DNA from: Tretioscincus oriximinensis
Taxonomy: Eukaryota > Chordata > Lepidosauria > Squamata > Gymnophthalmidae
Reading direction: 5' to 3'
DNA length: 64,000 nt
NCBI GenBank assembly: GCA_022410635.1
Contig: JAJVDF010000018.1
Span: 150,582-214,581, forward strand
The notes under the pieces are model-generated. The model was not told where the DNA came from. It did not search any database and saw nothing but the letters and a program-made list of their open reading frames with translations. Numbering within the stretch: position 1 is the stretch's first letter; each line of letters begins with the position of its first letter. The position numbers and the translations under genes are program-made. Of the stretch, positions 1 to 11,630 are shown piece after piece.

Positions 1-66
1 AAGTAAGTAAGTAAGTAAGTAAGTGAATAAGTGAGTAAGTGAGTGAGTGAGTGAGTGAGTGAGTGA
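1..66. repeat. Tetranucleotide microsatellite (AAGT)n/(GTGA)n
   Basis: AAGT units shade into GTGA units. The repeat runs off the start of the window, so its full length is unknown. Confidence 0.95.
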
Positions 67-186
67 TAATGAGCAGGACAACCCTCTATGATTTGTGGCC
101 CTTGAAAATTTGCTTCCTGGCTTAAGGTTGCCAGATAAGAGTTGCTAAGAGCTTGTTTTTCAATGGAGAGATCTGGTTTGTTGTAC

Positions 187-400
187 ATGGTAAGGGATTG
201 AGCACCTTCTACTGGCCTCCACCTCTAGCCAACTCAGCTATTTAAAAGAAGGAAGATTTGCAGTCTATGTTTCAATTAGATAAATTAGTACAACCATTAA
301 TCTGGTGGGGAAGATAGATGTAAGCCTTTGGGCAAAAATTAACCCTATAAGCCACTCTGAGTCTCTTCAGGTGAGAAGGGCGGGATATAAAAAACAGATC
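187..400 (+). mobile_element. SINE family 2, 5'-truncated copy
   Basis: It matches other copies here (11969, 26316, 27309, 54950) through CTAGCCAACTCAGCTA, GGGGAAGATAGA, a GTAAGCC motif and the terminal GGCGGGATATAAAAA. The tRNA-like head is missing. Confidence 0.7.
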
Positions 401-1724
401 CATCCACTCCCTGCCAATGGTACTTCAGGAATCCTGCCTGTCAGTGGCAGCATCAATTATGCAAACCTGATGCAAACAGAATGGTGATGTGCAAGTTCTC
501 CTGCTTATCCCAAGTTTCTTACTCTCTTGTCTCTGCAGTTTTAGTTAGAGTTAATTATGAATTTTAAATCCATATTAATCACCATGCAGTGTTATACAAA
601 GAACAGTAAATAAAGGTGACATCCTAAATGAATACGAAACGCTGGCATCACTTGCGGATCTCTACTTATTCTGTTGATGAAACTCCAGTCAGAGGTGCAC
701 GGAAGCAGGTGACTCTGTGCAATATGTTCTCTCAACCCCCCTCCATTTTCCCTAGCATTTCCTCATATCTAAGCCATGCAACATGGCCTCCAACAATTGG
801 CAAACTTGTTTTTTGAGAAGAGCAAGGTGGGCATTGTGGTCTTTGATGGGCACACTGCGTCACTGAAAATGAAGACCGGTTGCCCGCCTTGCCTCTTCTC
901 AAAGAGGTAAGTGGAGACATGATCAGTAATATTTTGAAAGTGATTATTGGCCAAACGTATAAAGGATATTGAGCAAAAGAGGGAAGGGAGTCACTGATGT
1001 AACTAGCAATTTGTTTATCTACGCAAGACACGAAATGTTATGTATTGTGTTTATTGGTGTGTGTGTGTGTGGGGGGGACTGTTAAACTGAGCAGCAGAGC
1101 AACTGTCCAAAAACCTGTTCAAGTCTCATTTCTGTGCCTGCCAATGTATGGCATGGATGCCTCCCCTTGTACCCATGACTCAGCTATGACTTGAAGGTAC
1201 CTAATAGCAACAATTTCGGGTTGTGGGTGGGATAAGCGAGTCGTGCCATAGACATATCCTTGGCAACCATCCCCACAGCATAAAAAAGCTGTTAAGAAGT
1301 CTGGAACATTTTATATTCTCCTGTGCTGAGATATTTTTGGATTCTCAGAAAAAGCATTACAATCCTCTCCTAAAAGTGGCACCTATTTCTACATTGTCAA
1401 GGGCAGTCTGTGAATAAGTCATATTGCCTTTTTTTGAAGGTGCCAAAGGACTAGGGCTGAAAATTCTTAGCTTCAGAGCTCACAGGGGCATCAACCATAT
1501 GTTTTACTTGGGTTGCTGGCAGAACTGGCCCTCAGGAGTCGGGCACAAAAAGAAAAGTTTTCTGCATTCATCCATGTTCTTGGATAGGACTAGACAGTCT
1601 GCTGGTAGAGCTCAGGATTGAGGTTTATCTGTGATACAGATCAGGATCCCTCCCCTATGGATTGCATTCCGTCTACCAATGCAGATGGCACATAACAGCA
1701 GTGAATCAAGGCTACACTAACATA
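401..1724. other. Intergenic, no gene seen
   Basis: Positions 400-466 resemble a short piece of the L3-like LINE 3' region (minus). A short GT/G run lies at 1057-1077. I recognise nothing else, and the small reading frames are not conserved-looking. Confidence 0.5.
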
Positions 1725-1904
1725 GGCCCCGTCCCCACTGAGCCTTCTTCTTGGCTATATCTCAGAATAGGAATGTGTAATCTACATGCCAGTGTAGGCT
1801 ATGGCAGGCCCCGAATGGGGCTTGCCACAACCTACACTGGCATGTGGATGACCAAGCTCTGTACCAAAATATAACCCAGAATAAGGCTCAGTGGGGACAG
1901 AGCC
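1725..1904. mobile_element. Palindromic MITE family P, copy A
   Basis: About 180 bases of near-palindrome: the left end GGCCCCGTCCCCACTGAGCC is mirrored at the right as GGCTCAGTGGGGACAGAGCC, and the centre GGCAGGCCCC/GGGGCTTGCC is also inverted. Three other copies in the window (47079, 48042, 61436) show that it is a dispersed element. It has no coding capacity. Confidence 0.85.
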
Positions 1905-2136
1905 ATAGAGTAATGAGTCTCCAAAGCAAAGCAAACCATAACGGCTCCTAATACAGATCTAAGGACCTGGTTAAACATCTATTTTTAAAACTTTTTCACT
2001 CTTAAGGAATGATCTTAAACCATTTTTCCCCCTATGGACTAAACCATTTAAAAATGATCTAATTTGTCAGGACTAGCTGAAGATAAGTGCAGAGATTCTC
2101 TTAGATCAAAATCCTCTTTTAGTCTCATTTAGAATG

Positions 2137-2705
2137 TAAGAGGAGCCCTGCTGAATGGGGCCACAGCCCATCTAGTCCAGCATTCTGTCTCATAAAGTGG
2201 CCCACAATAACCTCTTCTGGAAATACATTCCATAGACGAATGACCTTCTGAGTAAAAAAAAAATCATCTCTGTCCTAACACTTTTGCCCTTCAGCTTCAA
2301 AGAGTGTCCCCTGGTCCCAGGGTTGTGTGACAGAGAAAATACTTTTTCTCTATTCACCTTATTCATCCATGCATGCTTTAAAACCCTTCAATCAAATTAC
2401 CCCTTAAACACCATCTTTCGAGGCTGAAGAGGCCTAGATGTTGCAGCCTTTTCTAAGGTAGATGTTCAATACTCTTGATTATTCCTGTTGCCCTTTTTGG
2501 CAACTTTTCCACGTCCACAATATCTTTTCTAAGATGTTATGACCAAATAATAAGCAGTTTTCCAAATAAGGCCTCCCCACAGAAGCAAAATGACACTTGA
2601 TAACTTTGGTTTTTCAATTCCCTTCCTAATTACCCTTAGCATTGAATTTGCTTTTTTCACTACTGCTTGCTGCACACTGGATTGTCACATTAATTTGTCC
2701 ACATT
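2137..2705 (-). mobile_element. CR1/L3-like LINE, 3' region fragment
   Basis: It begins with the reverse complement of the family's 3' end (GAGGAGCCCTGCTGAAT, then CCCATCTAGTCCAGCATTCTG) and extends toward the ORF2 side. The same end appears at 16060, 19390, 25155, 41565 and 63730. Confidence 0.8.
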
Positions 2706-4329
2706 TAGGGCTGCTTAGGGTTAAAGTGTGATTTGGTGAGATCAAAGGGAGGCTGACAACTGGAGCCCTGTCTTTCCCCTGCTGCCTTCAGAGAAGCATT
2801 TCATGGCCCTTATATCTATGCCAGCAACAACACAATGACAATTGTTGACTTAAGCCTTTCAGCTCTCATACAGCAGATAATGCATGTTTTGTTGAACACA
2901 CACAGTAGCTGCACATTATGCTCAAATAATACATTTCTGCAGAAGTTGCTTATTACACAAAGTGCTGCTTTTTTGACACTTCTAATTATTATTTTTCAGT
3001 TTTTCAAATTGTTTATCCACAGAAAATAAGAAGCCTACTGTGGACCAGTTTGGTTTTTACTTTTTAAAACTGCCACTAATATTAGTGTGTAGACACATGA
3101 AAGAAGCTGCTATGTAGAACAATCTTTAATTACTTTTCGCTGCCACCAATCTTTTAATAAAGATGTTACTAATTGCACTTGTGTGGTGTGGTGAGCAAGG
3201 TAGAAAGCTGTGGGGCCCAACAGGTCTACTGATCTGGCTTTCCTTCAGCCCTGGGACCCATTTGTCTCTATAATCTGCCCCGTTTATGGAACCACCGTAT
3301 TTCCAACCTTTGCCGAAACTGTTTTCGCACAATATCCAGAAGCGTTTTTATTGAAACAAAACCTCCTTCATTATTTAACAGACCTCAGCATAGAACACAG
3401 GGAAACATATCCATAAATAATTAAAATGTTGCAATATAGTTATTGATTCGCAGTCAGTTCAGTTAAACTTTACATTGGTTACAACCAGAACTTTCCCTGA
3501 CTTTGTCCAGGTGCCTTTTCTCTCTCCCTTTACACACATCTTCCCAACCTTCTCATTGCAGTTTGGATGAAAGAGGCAAAAAGTGCATTAGAAAGTGGAG
3601 TCTCCTCTATTTTCTGACCAAAGCTGCCTTGGCTGGTTTTTTATTTTAATTTTTTTGTACCACAAGCTGAGAATTGTGCTCTCTTGTAGATGTGCAAATC
3701 TCTAACTGGGGAATTAAGTCCTAATCACTGTTTGCCAGCTGAGATGGCATGACCTGGTGGGAGTGGGCAGGGGTACATTCAAACTGTAAAGGGCAGCATG
3801 GGGGTGATGCATGTGAAGGGAACGTCAAAGGCTGAATAAAGGGCTTAAAGCACAGCTGGGAACCCTGGCCTTTACAAACATTTTTGGGATGCCCTCAGCT
3901 TTCCCCTCCTTATTCCTCCTAGATTTAAGCTGAAGTGGCCCCACCTGTAAAATAAATCGGGAAGGAATCTGCGAAAAATTGGACTCAGTCCAGTTTGGTG
4001 AGGAGAAAAAAGAAACTGAACTGAATCCTGATTCTGTTTCCTCTCCTGCAAACTAGACTTTTTTGTTGCAGAGTGAAAGGGGCCTAAATCAGTAAGACCG
4101 TCTCATTACAGTATTTTGTTTCTTCTTCCTTCATATAGACCTGTATTATCTTAATATAGATCCCTTTCCAATTGATGCAACTAATTGTTTTGCCACATTG
4201 TAAAGTTTGTAAGTGCAAGACAGACAAATTTGTGAATGCAAGATGGACAAATTGAAACAGGTTCAAATGAGACTGCTTTGTTTATGTGCTGTTTAATGGC
4301 CCTAGTTTCACATTTATTTTTAAAGCTTC
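2706..4329. other. Intergenic, apparently unique
   Basis: No gene and no repeat family that I could match to other parts of the window. Confidence 0.4.
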
Positions 4330-4569
4330 TTCAATCATAGCCTGACCAGATGACCCCTTTTTTTGGGTGTGTGTGTTAGAAACCCCGGTTTTGGAGTGCC
4401 TCACAATTTTTGCTGAGGAATTTTTTTTTCTAAAAAAGGTTTTTTTTTGAATTTTTTTTCTTTTTTTAATTTTTTTTTCCTCAGGAAAAACCGGGAATCA
4501 CCGCAAAACCGAGTTTTCACCCTCCCTCCCCCCCAAAAAAATGGCTCACCTGGTCAGCCTATTCAAACA
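4330..4569. mobile_element. hAT-type fold-back MITE family Q, copy 1, with 8-bp target duplication
   Basis: The element is 4338-4561. Its ends TAGCCTGACCAGATGACC and GGTCAGCCTA are inverted, and the interior (CCGGTTTTGG, GCTGAGGAA) is mirrored around a poly-T/poly-A centre. Flanks TTCAATCA (4330-4337) and TTCAAACA (4562-4569) differ at one base, giving an 8-bp duplication typical of hAT transposons. Copy 2 is at 12733. Confidence 0.85.
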
Positions 4570-5377
4570 TGAAGAATTAATTCAGTTATTTTTCTGGACC
4601 AAACCAGTAAAAATGGATTAAGATCATCCTTCAGGTTTGAAGAAGATTTAAACGTGAATGTGTGACCTGGGCCCAAATGCAAGCATCCAAACCAGACATT
4701 AAACTCCACATGAATTTTGATTAGTTTGGAATGAATCACAAACGTTGCTTTTTTAGTTTTGAAAAAAGTGAGGACAAGAGTTCTCTACACTTAATTCAGT
4801 ACAAATTCATATTCAAAGCAACAGGGCTTTGAACCATATTTATATTTTTCACAACAAGCTTTTTATGGACCTCTTGAAAGCCTTTGATGGATAAGATTAT
4901 TTGGAGATGTTAATGTTGATGAACTCGCTCTATTCATCAATTTCCTTTTTAAATCTTTTCTGTTTCTGAACTTCAGCTCTTATCAGGCTTCTCAGCTGAT
5001 AGGATATCTGGTTAGCAACATCAGACACTCCTGACAAGATAGTGTCTCCATCTGTTCTGACAGGGTTATAAGTTCTGAAATCTGTAATACAACTAAGTAG
5101 ATTGGATTAAGATGGTTCATTCTTCAGAACATTTAGAGATGGGGTATAAGATCTTGCATTTTTAAATGCAAAAAGGAACCCTGATACGAGACTGTACACT
5201 AAAATTATTTGAAAGCCACAATTATTCATTTTCAACATTCAAAAATAGTTTTAATCTCCCTTGGGAGTGGGATGGCATCAGAAAATAACAAGCAGCCTCC
5301 CTAACCCCTTCCCTAACTCAAAAAAGCCAGTAAGAATCTTAATAGTCTGTTTGCTTATGCCCAACCTGCAATATCAT

Positions 5378-5840
5378 AGCATCATAGAGTTGGAAGGGAC
5401 CTCCAGGGTCCTCAGGTCCAACCCACTGCTCAATGCAGCATTCACTAAACCACCCCAGCCAGATGACTGTCTAGTCTCCATTTGAAGACTTCCAGTGAAG
5501 GCAAATTCACCACCTCCTGTGGCAAACTGTTCCACTGGTTTATCACCCTGACTGTTAGAAAGTTTTTTTCTGAAATCTAATCTAAGTCTACTCCCTTGCA
5601 GTTTCATCCCATTGTTTCTAGTCCTTCCATGTCTCAATGAGAACAATGCTGATCCCTCTGCTCTGTGACAGCCCTTCAGATATCTGTAGAGAGCAATCAG
5701 GTCTCCCTAGATCCTTTAACCGTTACTCATAGGACATGGTTTCCAGACCACACAGCATCCTCTCTTTTGAACTTGCTCTAGTTCATCAGTGTCTTTTTTA
5801 AATTGGGCCCCCTAGAATTGAACACAGTATTCCAAGTGCT
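5378..5840 (-). mobile_element. CR1 LINE 3' end with end of ORF2
   Basis: ATCATAGAGTTGGAAGGGAC is the classic amniote CR1 3' terminus in reverse complement. Near 5820 the minus strand reads LEYCVQF, the conserved C-terminal reverse-transcriptase-side motif of CR1 ORF2. Confidence 0.88.
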
Positions 5841-6993
5841 GTTGGAATATCAATGCTGTTATCTTTGAGTTTGTCTTGTGGATTCTGTTGCTGCTATGGG
5901 AATCCTTGGTAACATATGTAAAGGCTAAAGTGAAATTGAGAATAGCAATGCCTAGAAAGTCAAGCCCTTTAGGAATTAATCGCCCCCAAAGGTAGACAGC
6001 ATGAGCTTTTGTAAACAAGCCTCCTTCAGGTGCGAGACAGAAGCAGACTTATCTACGAAAGCTGATGCTGCCTACCTTTTGCCTTTTTTCAAGCAAATAG
6101 CCATGTTACACTTTGTTCAGAAAGTCCAGCAAACAGACCAACAAGAGGGAAACCTTGAGATTGCCTTGCATTCTTCTGTGCACTTCAGTACAGTTGAGTA
6201 AACCTCAGTTTACTCAGCTGCCCCAGAAAGAAAGGAGGGCAGGCTCTACAGGGTCACTTGGTTGATTGCTAAGCTTGGGCACCCATTCTGAGGGAAGCCT
6301 AGGATAAGGCTTCCTGTGGAGGCAGCCAGAGCCAATTTGGTGTAGCAGTTAGAGTTGGNCTCATAGGACATGGTTTCCAGACCACACAGCATCCTCTCTT
6401 TTGAACTTGCTCTAGTTCATCAGTGTCTTTTTTAAATTGGGCCCCCTAGAATTGAACACAGTATTCCAAGTGCTGTTGGAATATCAATGCTGTTATCTTT
6501 GAGTTTGTCTTGTGGATTCTGTTGCTGCTATGGGAATCCTTGGTAACATATGTAAAGGCTAAAGTGAAATTGAGAATAGCAATGCCTAGAAAGTCAAGCC
6601 CTTTAGGAATTAATCGCCCCCAAAGGTAGACAGCATGAGCTTTTGTAAACAAGCCTCCTTCAGGTGCGAGACAGAAGCAGACTTATCTACGAAAGCTGAT
6701 GCTGCCTACCTTTTGCCTTTTTTCAAGCAAATAGCCATGTTACACTTTGTTCAGAAAGTCCAGCAAACAGACCAACAAGAGGGAAACCTTGAGATTGCCT
6801 TGCATTCTTCTGTGCACTTCAGTACAGTTGAGTAAACCTCAGTTTACTCAGCTGCCCCAGAAAGAAAGGAGGGCAGGCTCTACAGGGTCACTTGGTTGAT
6901 TGCTAAGCTTGGGCACCCATTCTGAGGGAAGCCTAGGATAAGGCTTCCTGTGGAGGCAGCCAGAGCCAATTTGGTGTAGCAGTTAGAGTTGGA
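5726..6993. repeat. 634-bp tandem duplication joined at an N
   Basis: 5726-6359 and 6360-6993 read as the same sequence at an offset of 634, with identical translated frames on both strands. The single N at 6359 sits exactly at the junction. It covers a CR1 remnant, a widespread interspersed repeat and a SINE head. The identity and the N suggest a gap-filling or haplotype artefact rather than a true duplication. Confidence 0.92.
6015..6115 (-). repeat. Interspersed repeat R fragment (CTACGAAAGCT family)
   Basis: GACTTATCTACGAAAGCTGATGC and the following ATAGCCATGTTAC match a family seen as 7080, 25368, 31130, 35920, 46039 and 49008. An identical second copy at about 6649-6749 belongs to the tandem duplication. 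Confidence 0.55.
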
Positions 6994-7306
6994 CTCACAT
7001 CTGGTAGTCTCCTGGTTCGATTCCCCACTCCTCCATGAAAGCCAGCTGGCTGTCCTTTGGCCCAAGGACACAGTTCTTTAGAAAGTCCAGCAAAGGAGCT
7101 AGCAGCACTTTGAGACTAACTTGAGAAAAGTGGCTGGCATAAGCTTTCGCAGACACGTCTACTTCTTCAGAACTCTCTCAGCCCCACCTACTTCACAGGA
7201 TGTCTGTTGTGGAGAAAGCAGCAACATATGTGCACCATCCAAATGGTTGGACGCCCTGGGACCTTCGGGTATAGGGCGGGATATAAATACATATAAATAA
7301 ATAAGC
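6965..7306 (+). mobile_element. tRNA-derived SINE family 1, interrupted copy
   Basis: The head has a Pol III A-box-like GGTGTAGCAGTTAGAG and B-box GGTTCGATTCC, then CCCCACTCCTCC. The tail has CTCTCTCAGCCCCACCTACTT and ends GGGCGGGATATAAATA with an AATAAATAA run. It is split by an insertion at about 7080-7166. The head is the Sauria-type SINE design of squamates. Confidence 0.8.
7080..7166. mobile_element. Interspersed repeat R inserted in the SINE
   Basis: AGTCCAGCAAAGGAGCTAGC to CTTTCGCAGACACGTC interrupts the SINE body between CAGTTCTT and AACTCTCTCAG. Possible short duplication TTCTT flanks it, but that is also part of the repeat's own end. Confidence 0.7.
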
Positions 7307-7571
7307 AGCGATTTGGGGATGCAGCCTTTTAAAGGGGAAGAGTTCCTTCCTTCGCTGCAAAAAACGGTTGACTTTGCGACTCTTTCCCGCCCCGCTGCTG
7401 AGTTCAAAGAGGCGCGCGCTGCCTGCGCCGTGCCTAGGGGTCGCCCTCAGCTTCTTCCCCGGGCAGTGCGGCTCTGCAGGCAAGAGCGCGCGCGGGAGAC
7501 CGGCGCCCCCTGGGCACTTCCGGTCGGTGCGAGGGCGGCTGGGGGTTCGCCAGCGTCGCCTAAGAGCGGAG

Positions 7572-7713
7572 NNNNNNNNNNNNNNNNNNNNNNNNNNNNN
7601 NNNNNNNNNNNNNNNNNNNNNNNNNNNNNNNNNNNNNNNNNNNNNNNNNNNNNNNNNNNNNNNNNNNNNNNNNNNNNNNNNNNNNNNNNNNNNNNNNNNN
7701 NNNNNNNNNNNNN
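7572..7713. other. Assembly gap, 142 Ns
   Basis: A run of unknown bases lies in the promoter/5' UTR of ITM2C, between CpG-rich DNA and a CTG repeat. Apparent reading frames running through it are meaningless. Confidence 1.
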
Positions 7714-7741
7714 GCTGCTGCTGCTGCTGCTGCTTCTGCTC
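7714..7741 (+). repeat. CTG trinucleotide repeat in ITM2C 5' UTR
   Basis: About seven GCT/CTG units with one interruption begin at the first base after the gap and end about 20 bases before the start codon. The true length is unknown because the repeat runs into the gap. Confidence 0.85.
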
Positions 7742-7760
7742 TGCTCGCGTCCCGGCAGCC

Positions 7761-7871
7761 ATGGTGAAAATCAGTTTCCAGCAGCCGGCGGCGGGGCTCA
7801 AACCGGAGAAGGTAAAAGCCGCCGCCGGGAACTATGGAGCCAAAGCGGAAATTCTGCTGCCCCAGGACGAG
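7761..7871 (+). CDS. ITM2C: ITM2C coding exon 1 (residues 1-37)
   Basis: Starts at ATG 7761 in GCCATGG context and ends PQDE before a GTGAGT donor at 7872. It encodes the basic, alanine-rich cytosolic head. It lies 47 bases downstream of an assembly gap and immediately after a CTG repeat. Confidence 0.95.
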
Positions 7872-10800
7872 GTGAGTCAAAGGGCTGAAGGGGAAGCGGA
7901 TCATCGCGCAAAGACGCCGTCCACACGGAGACTTAGCCCGGGCTGCCCGCCGAGCGCCTGCTGGCCTGTGGGTGGCCCAGCTTCCTCCCGGCGTGTGACC
8001 CAGGGCACGGCCTCAAACTGGATGTTCCACAATAAAGTGTGAATATTCTGTAACAAATCCGTCCCCACAGCGCTTTATTCTGGAATATCCAGTGATGGTG
8101 GAATAAATAAGTGATGTGGGGAGGCAGCCGTCGTCACCCTCCATTAGGGCAAGATTATGGTAGGAGGAGGAGGAGGAGGAGGAGGACTGGATCCCACCTC
8201 AGTCCTGGGCTGAAGCCTCCATTTATCCAACCTTGAAGTCTGCATTGACTAAAATTGTGGCTGGTGATAATAAAACGCCAAGACTTTGAGTTCTGCTGTC
8301 ATGGTAAGAAGTTTGTATATACCGTTGCTTCTTCAGCTTCCCTGCCTGCTCCCATGCTGGGAACTAGGAAATCTCAAATAAACATGCTGAGCTTTGGGCC
8401 TCCGGGAGTCCCTCTATCCCCCGGGCAAACCCCGAACAAAGTGCCGGGCGTCTTATGTACCCAGTTCCTTGGCTGTGGGGCCTCCCTGGGCTGCCCCACG
8501 ACTTTATGAAGACCCACAGCCTGCATCAGTGGAGGGATGCAGCAGAGTTTCCTTATCCTTCCAGTCTGGGGCTTCTTCCCTGAGGAGAAAGGGAGGCTTC
8601 TGTTTATTTATTATTTTAGTTCTTCAAAATAAATGATATTCCGCTCATCACCAATGCCCCCAGGATGGGTAGCAAAAGATCAAGAACATTTTAAACCCCC
8701 ACATCTTAATAAAACATTGAAAAAGATCCAAGGTCTCTTCCCTTCTGTGGAAAGGGTAGCAGCGTGCAGGTGGAACTAAGGATAAAAATCGGCTGCGTGA
8801 CGATGAGAGATGTTTTTTACCAGGCACCCAGAACTATATACCATGTAAGGCGTCTGGCAAGCGTCTATTATACGTAGAGGGAAGCTGTTCCAAAGTGTTA
8901 GAGTGCTGTTAAAATCATCCTAAGCAAATTTGGTTTAGAAAAATGGTCTCTAGCAATTCACTTCATTGCATCGGAAGATTGCTTCAGTACAGGAAGGAAA
9001 GCAACTTGAGCTTTGGATGCTGGTGTTTCACTCCACACACATGATGAAAAAAAGCCCCAGGGTAGAGGCAGTAGTGTGTGGACACTAGTGTTCTTCTCCC
9101 AGCTCTAAGCCTTGTTAAAACTGTTGAAAAGCCTTTTTTCTGTAGTATGTGGTTGCTGCCACCTGTAAGCTGCATTTAAATCACGTACTTTTTTCTCTAG
9201 TCTGGGTAGAGCAGACCTGGGCAAGGGGCGGCCCGAGGGCCACATGCGGCCCTCCTACTGTCTCTGACCGCCCCGCCCCTCTTAGCTCAGAGTTATATAC
9301 AGTATTGGGTAGAACTGAGTTAACTATATTAATCCGGCCCTCTAAAACCACCCCAATTTCTCATGCGGCCCCTTGGGAAAAATTAATTGCCCACCCCTGG
9401 GGTAGAGCCTGAGTCTTTTTTGTTCTGAAGTGGGGTTCTGCTTTCAAAGGCAACATCCTTTGACTCCGTGATTTCTCCCTACTCTGGAATCTGCTCTGCC
9501 AGGAGACAAGTCTGGTGGGGTTTTAGATTGTTCTCCTTTCCTCTGCCTTCTAGAATGGAATGAATGGTTGGCATTCTTGGAGAATTCAATATTGTGTATC
9601 TAATTACAGAGGCAAGGGAAGCGGGCCAGAGATTTCTGAACAAGGTTCCCTGTTTGTGGCTCTTTCTTACAGTCTCAGTTCCTAACAAGGTGTATGGGGG
9701 GGTGTAGGGTGACCTTCATGATGGAACATCAATACCCAAGGGAGTTTTATATATGAAAAGATTGAATAGCTTCAGGTGAGGGCAAATTTAGATGGCAGGA
9801 GATCTGAATATGGATACTGAGGCGCTGAGCGAACAATCAAAATGAAATCTTTGATACACAAACAAATTATAAATGTGACTTATCATCCCTTTATTATCTA
9901 ACGTATCTGTTAATCACTATTTTCTACCATTCATTATACTCTTCGCCTTGCAATTTTTTTAAGCTCAGTGTTGACAAAAATGTGTTTTAAGTTTGTGCAG
10001 TTAACCAGTTATTATTACCTATTATTGCACAATAGGTAATTACTGTTGTACCATTATTATAGATCCGTTGCTATTAAAAACATTCTATTTTATATTTTTT
10101 ATTCTGATACAACTTTTCATCTATAACTGCATGAATTATTACAGTTTCTTTGTTTAAACTTAAGATTGTAGCTAGATGGGAATAACTAGTTATAATTTTT
10201 GAATATTAAGTTTCCAATTCTCAGTGATAATTTTGTTGGACCACAGCGTTGGGAGTCTGCTGGTTTTTGTTGGATGATTTGGGATTCTCTTCAATTAGAT
10301 TCAGATCCATAATTAGCTTCTCCTGGCATTGTAAGTCATTGTAAGAAGGCAACCTGGATTTAAACTCTCCCTTTACATCTAACACAGATATTGCCTTCCA
10401 TGGACAATAATACCATAACACTAGGCTGCCATTGTATGGCTTATGGCCTAGTTCAGTGCTGCACAAGTGAACATTAGAGAGAAGAGACTCCTGTCTGTGT
10501 CCCACACCTCAGACGAAGCCCAGCTTATCAAGTCACACGCGCACACACACACACACGAAGCCCATATGCTGAATGCAAAAGCACTTTCTCACAGTACAAA
10601 AGCGAGTAGGAAAATGAGTCTAAGGCAGACCTGGGCAAGGGGCAGCCCGAGGGCCGCGTGTGGCCCACTTACTGTCTCTGACTGGCCTGCCCTCTAAAAC
10701 CATCCCAATTTCTCATGTGGCCCCTTGGGAAAATTAATTGCCCACTCTGGTCTAAGGTAAAGAGAAGCATCAAAGAGGCCTTGATGTTACTTTTAGCCCA

Positions 10801-11592
10801 AGTATTTTTGTGTCAAACCATGTATAAGGAAAATACCAAACCTACTATCAGAAAGAATGCCACAAAAGGCTTTACTTTGAAAATTGAATTCTGATCTTCA
10901 TTAACATGTCCCTGGGCAGGTCACAACATTCAGTTGGAAAATGAGTTGAGTTGTGTGTTGGAGTCCAGTGCTGTTGAACACTTTTATAAGTGATTTGTGT
11001 AATGGAGTTAAGGGGCTGTGGATCAGATTTACTGATGACACAAAGCTAGGAAGCATTCCAACACTTAGGAAGAGAGGAAGATCATCCATAAAGTTCTATA
11101 AGCTTGAACAATAGACTGAAACTAACAAAACTGGGTAAGAAAAAATAATAATTTAAATGGAAAAAGATAAATATTGCTGAGCGTATGTGAAGAAGACCAA
11201 AAGAAACTGAACATGAACTAGCAATGTGATACAGCTGCAAAAAAGACAAAAACCATCCTTGTCTGAATTAAAATAAGCATATATTCTAGTTTATAAAAGG
11301 AAATTATCCCTTTTTACTTTGATCAGATCTCATCTAGAGTATTGAGTCAAATTCTGCACACCCTAATTTAAAAAGTACATTGACTAACTAGAATAAATTC
11401 AAAGGAGAACTGGTAGATACATAACAACTACATATTAAAAAATTCTGACAGCAAGGGCAATCAGTCTGTGGATTAAGTTGCTGTAAGTCTTCCGAGACTG
11501 AATAGCTATTTGTCTGGGATGATTTAGTGAATCTTACATGAGCAAATAATTGGATTTGATGACCCTGGAGATCTATTATTATTATTATTATT

Positions 11593-11630
<38 letters not shown>

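Larger units (their letters stand above)
7370..7760 (+). promoter_or_regulatory. ITM2C: CpG-rich ITM2C promoter and 5' UTR region (interrupted by gap)
   Basis: There is an abrupt switch from AT-rich repeat DNA to GC- and CpG-rich sequence immediately before the ITM2C start codon, typical of a broadly expressed vertebrate gene. The CpG-rich stretch continues past exon 1 to about 7930. The transcription start cannot be placed because the gap removes part of the region. Confidence 0.75.

Noticed and set aside
1725..1904. Palindrome considered as a microRNA hairpin or structured RNA
   Set aside because: Four dispersed copies with conserved ends show that it is a transposon.
6965..7025. tRNA-like A and B boxes as a possible tRNA gene
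   Set aside because: They belong to a SINE head followed by a SINE body and tail. No cloverleaf or terminator was evident, and the same holds for the SINE family 2 heads.
7193..8042. Long open frames crossing the ITM2C promoter gap on both strands
   Set aside because: They consist largely of unknown bases and GC-rich shadow translation. Only the frame starting at 7761 matches a known protein.
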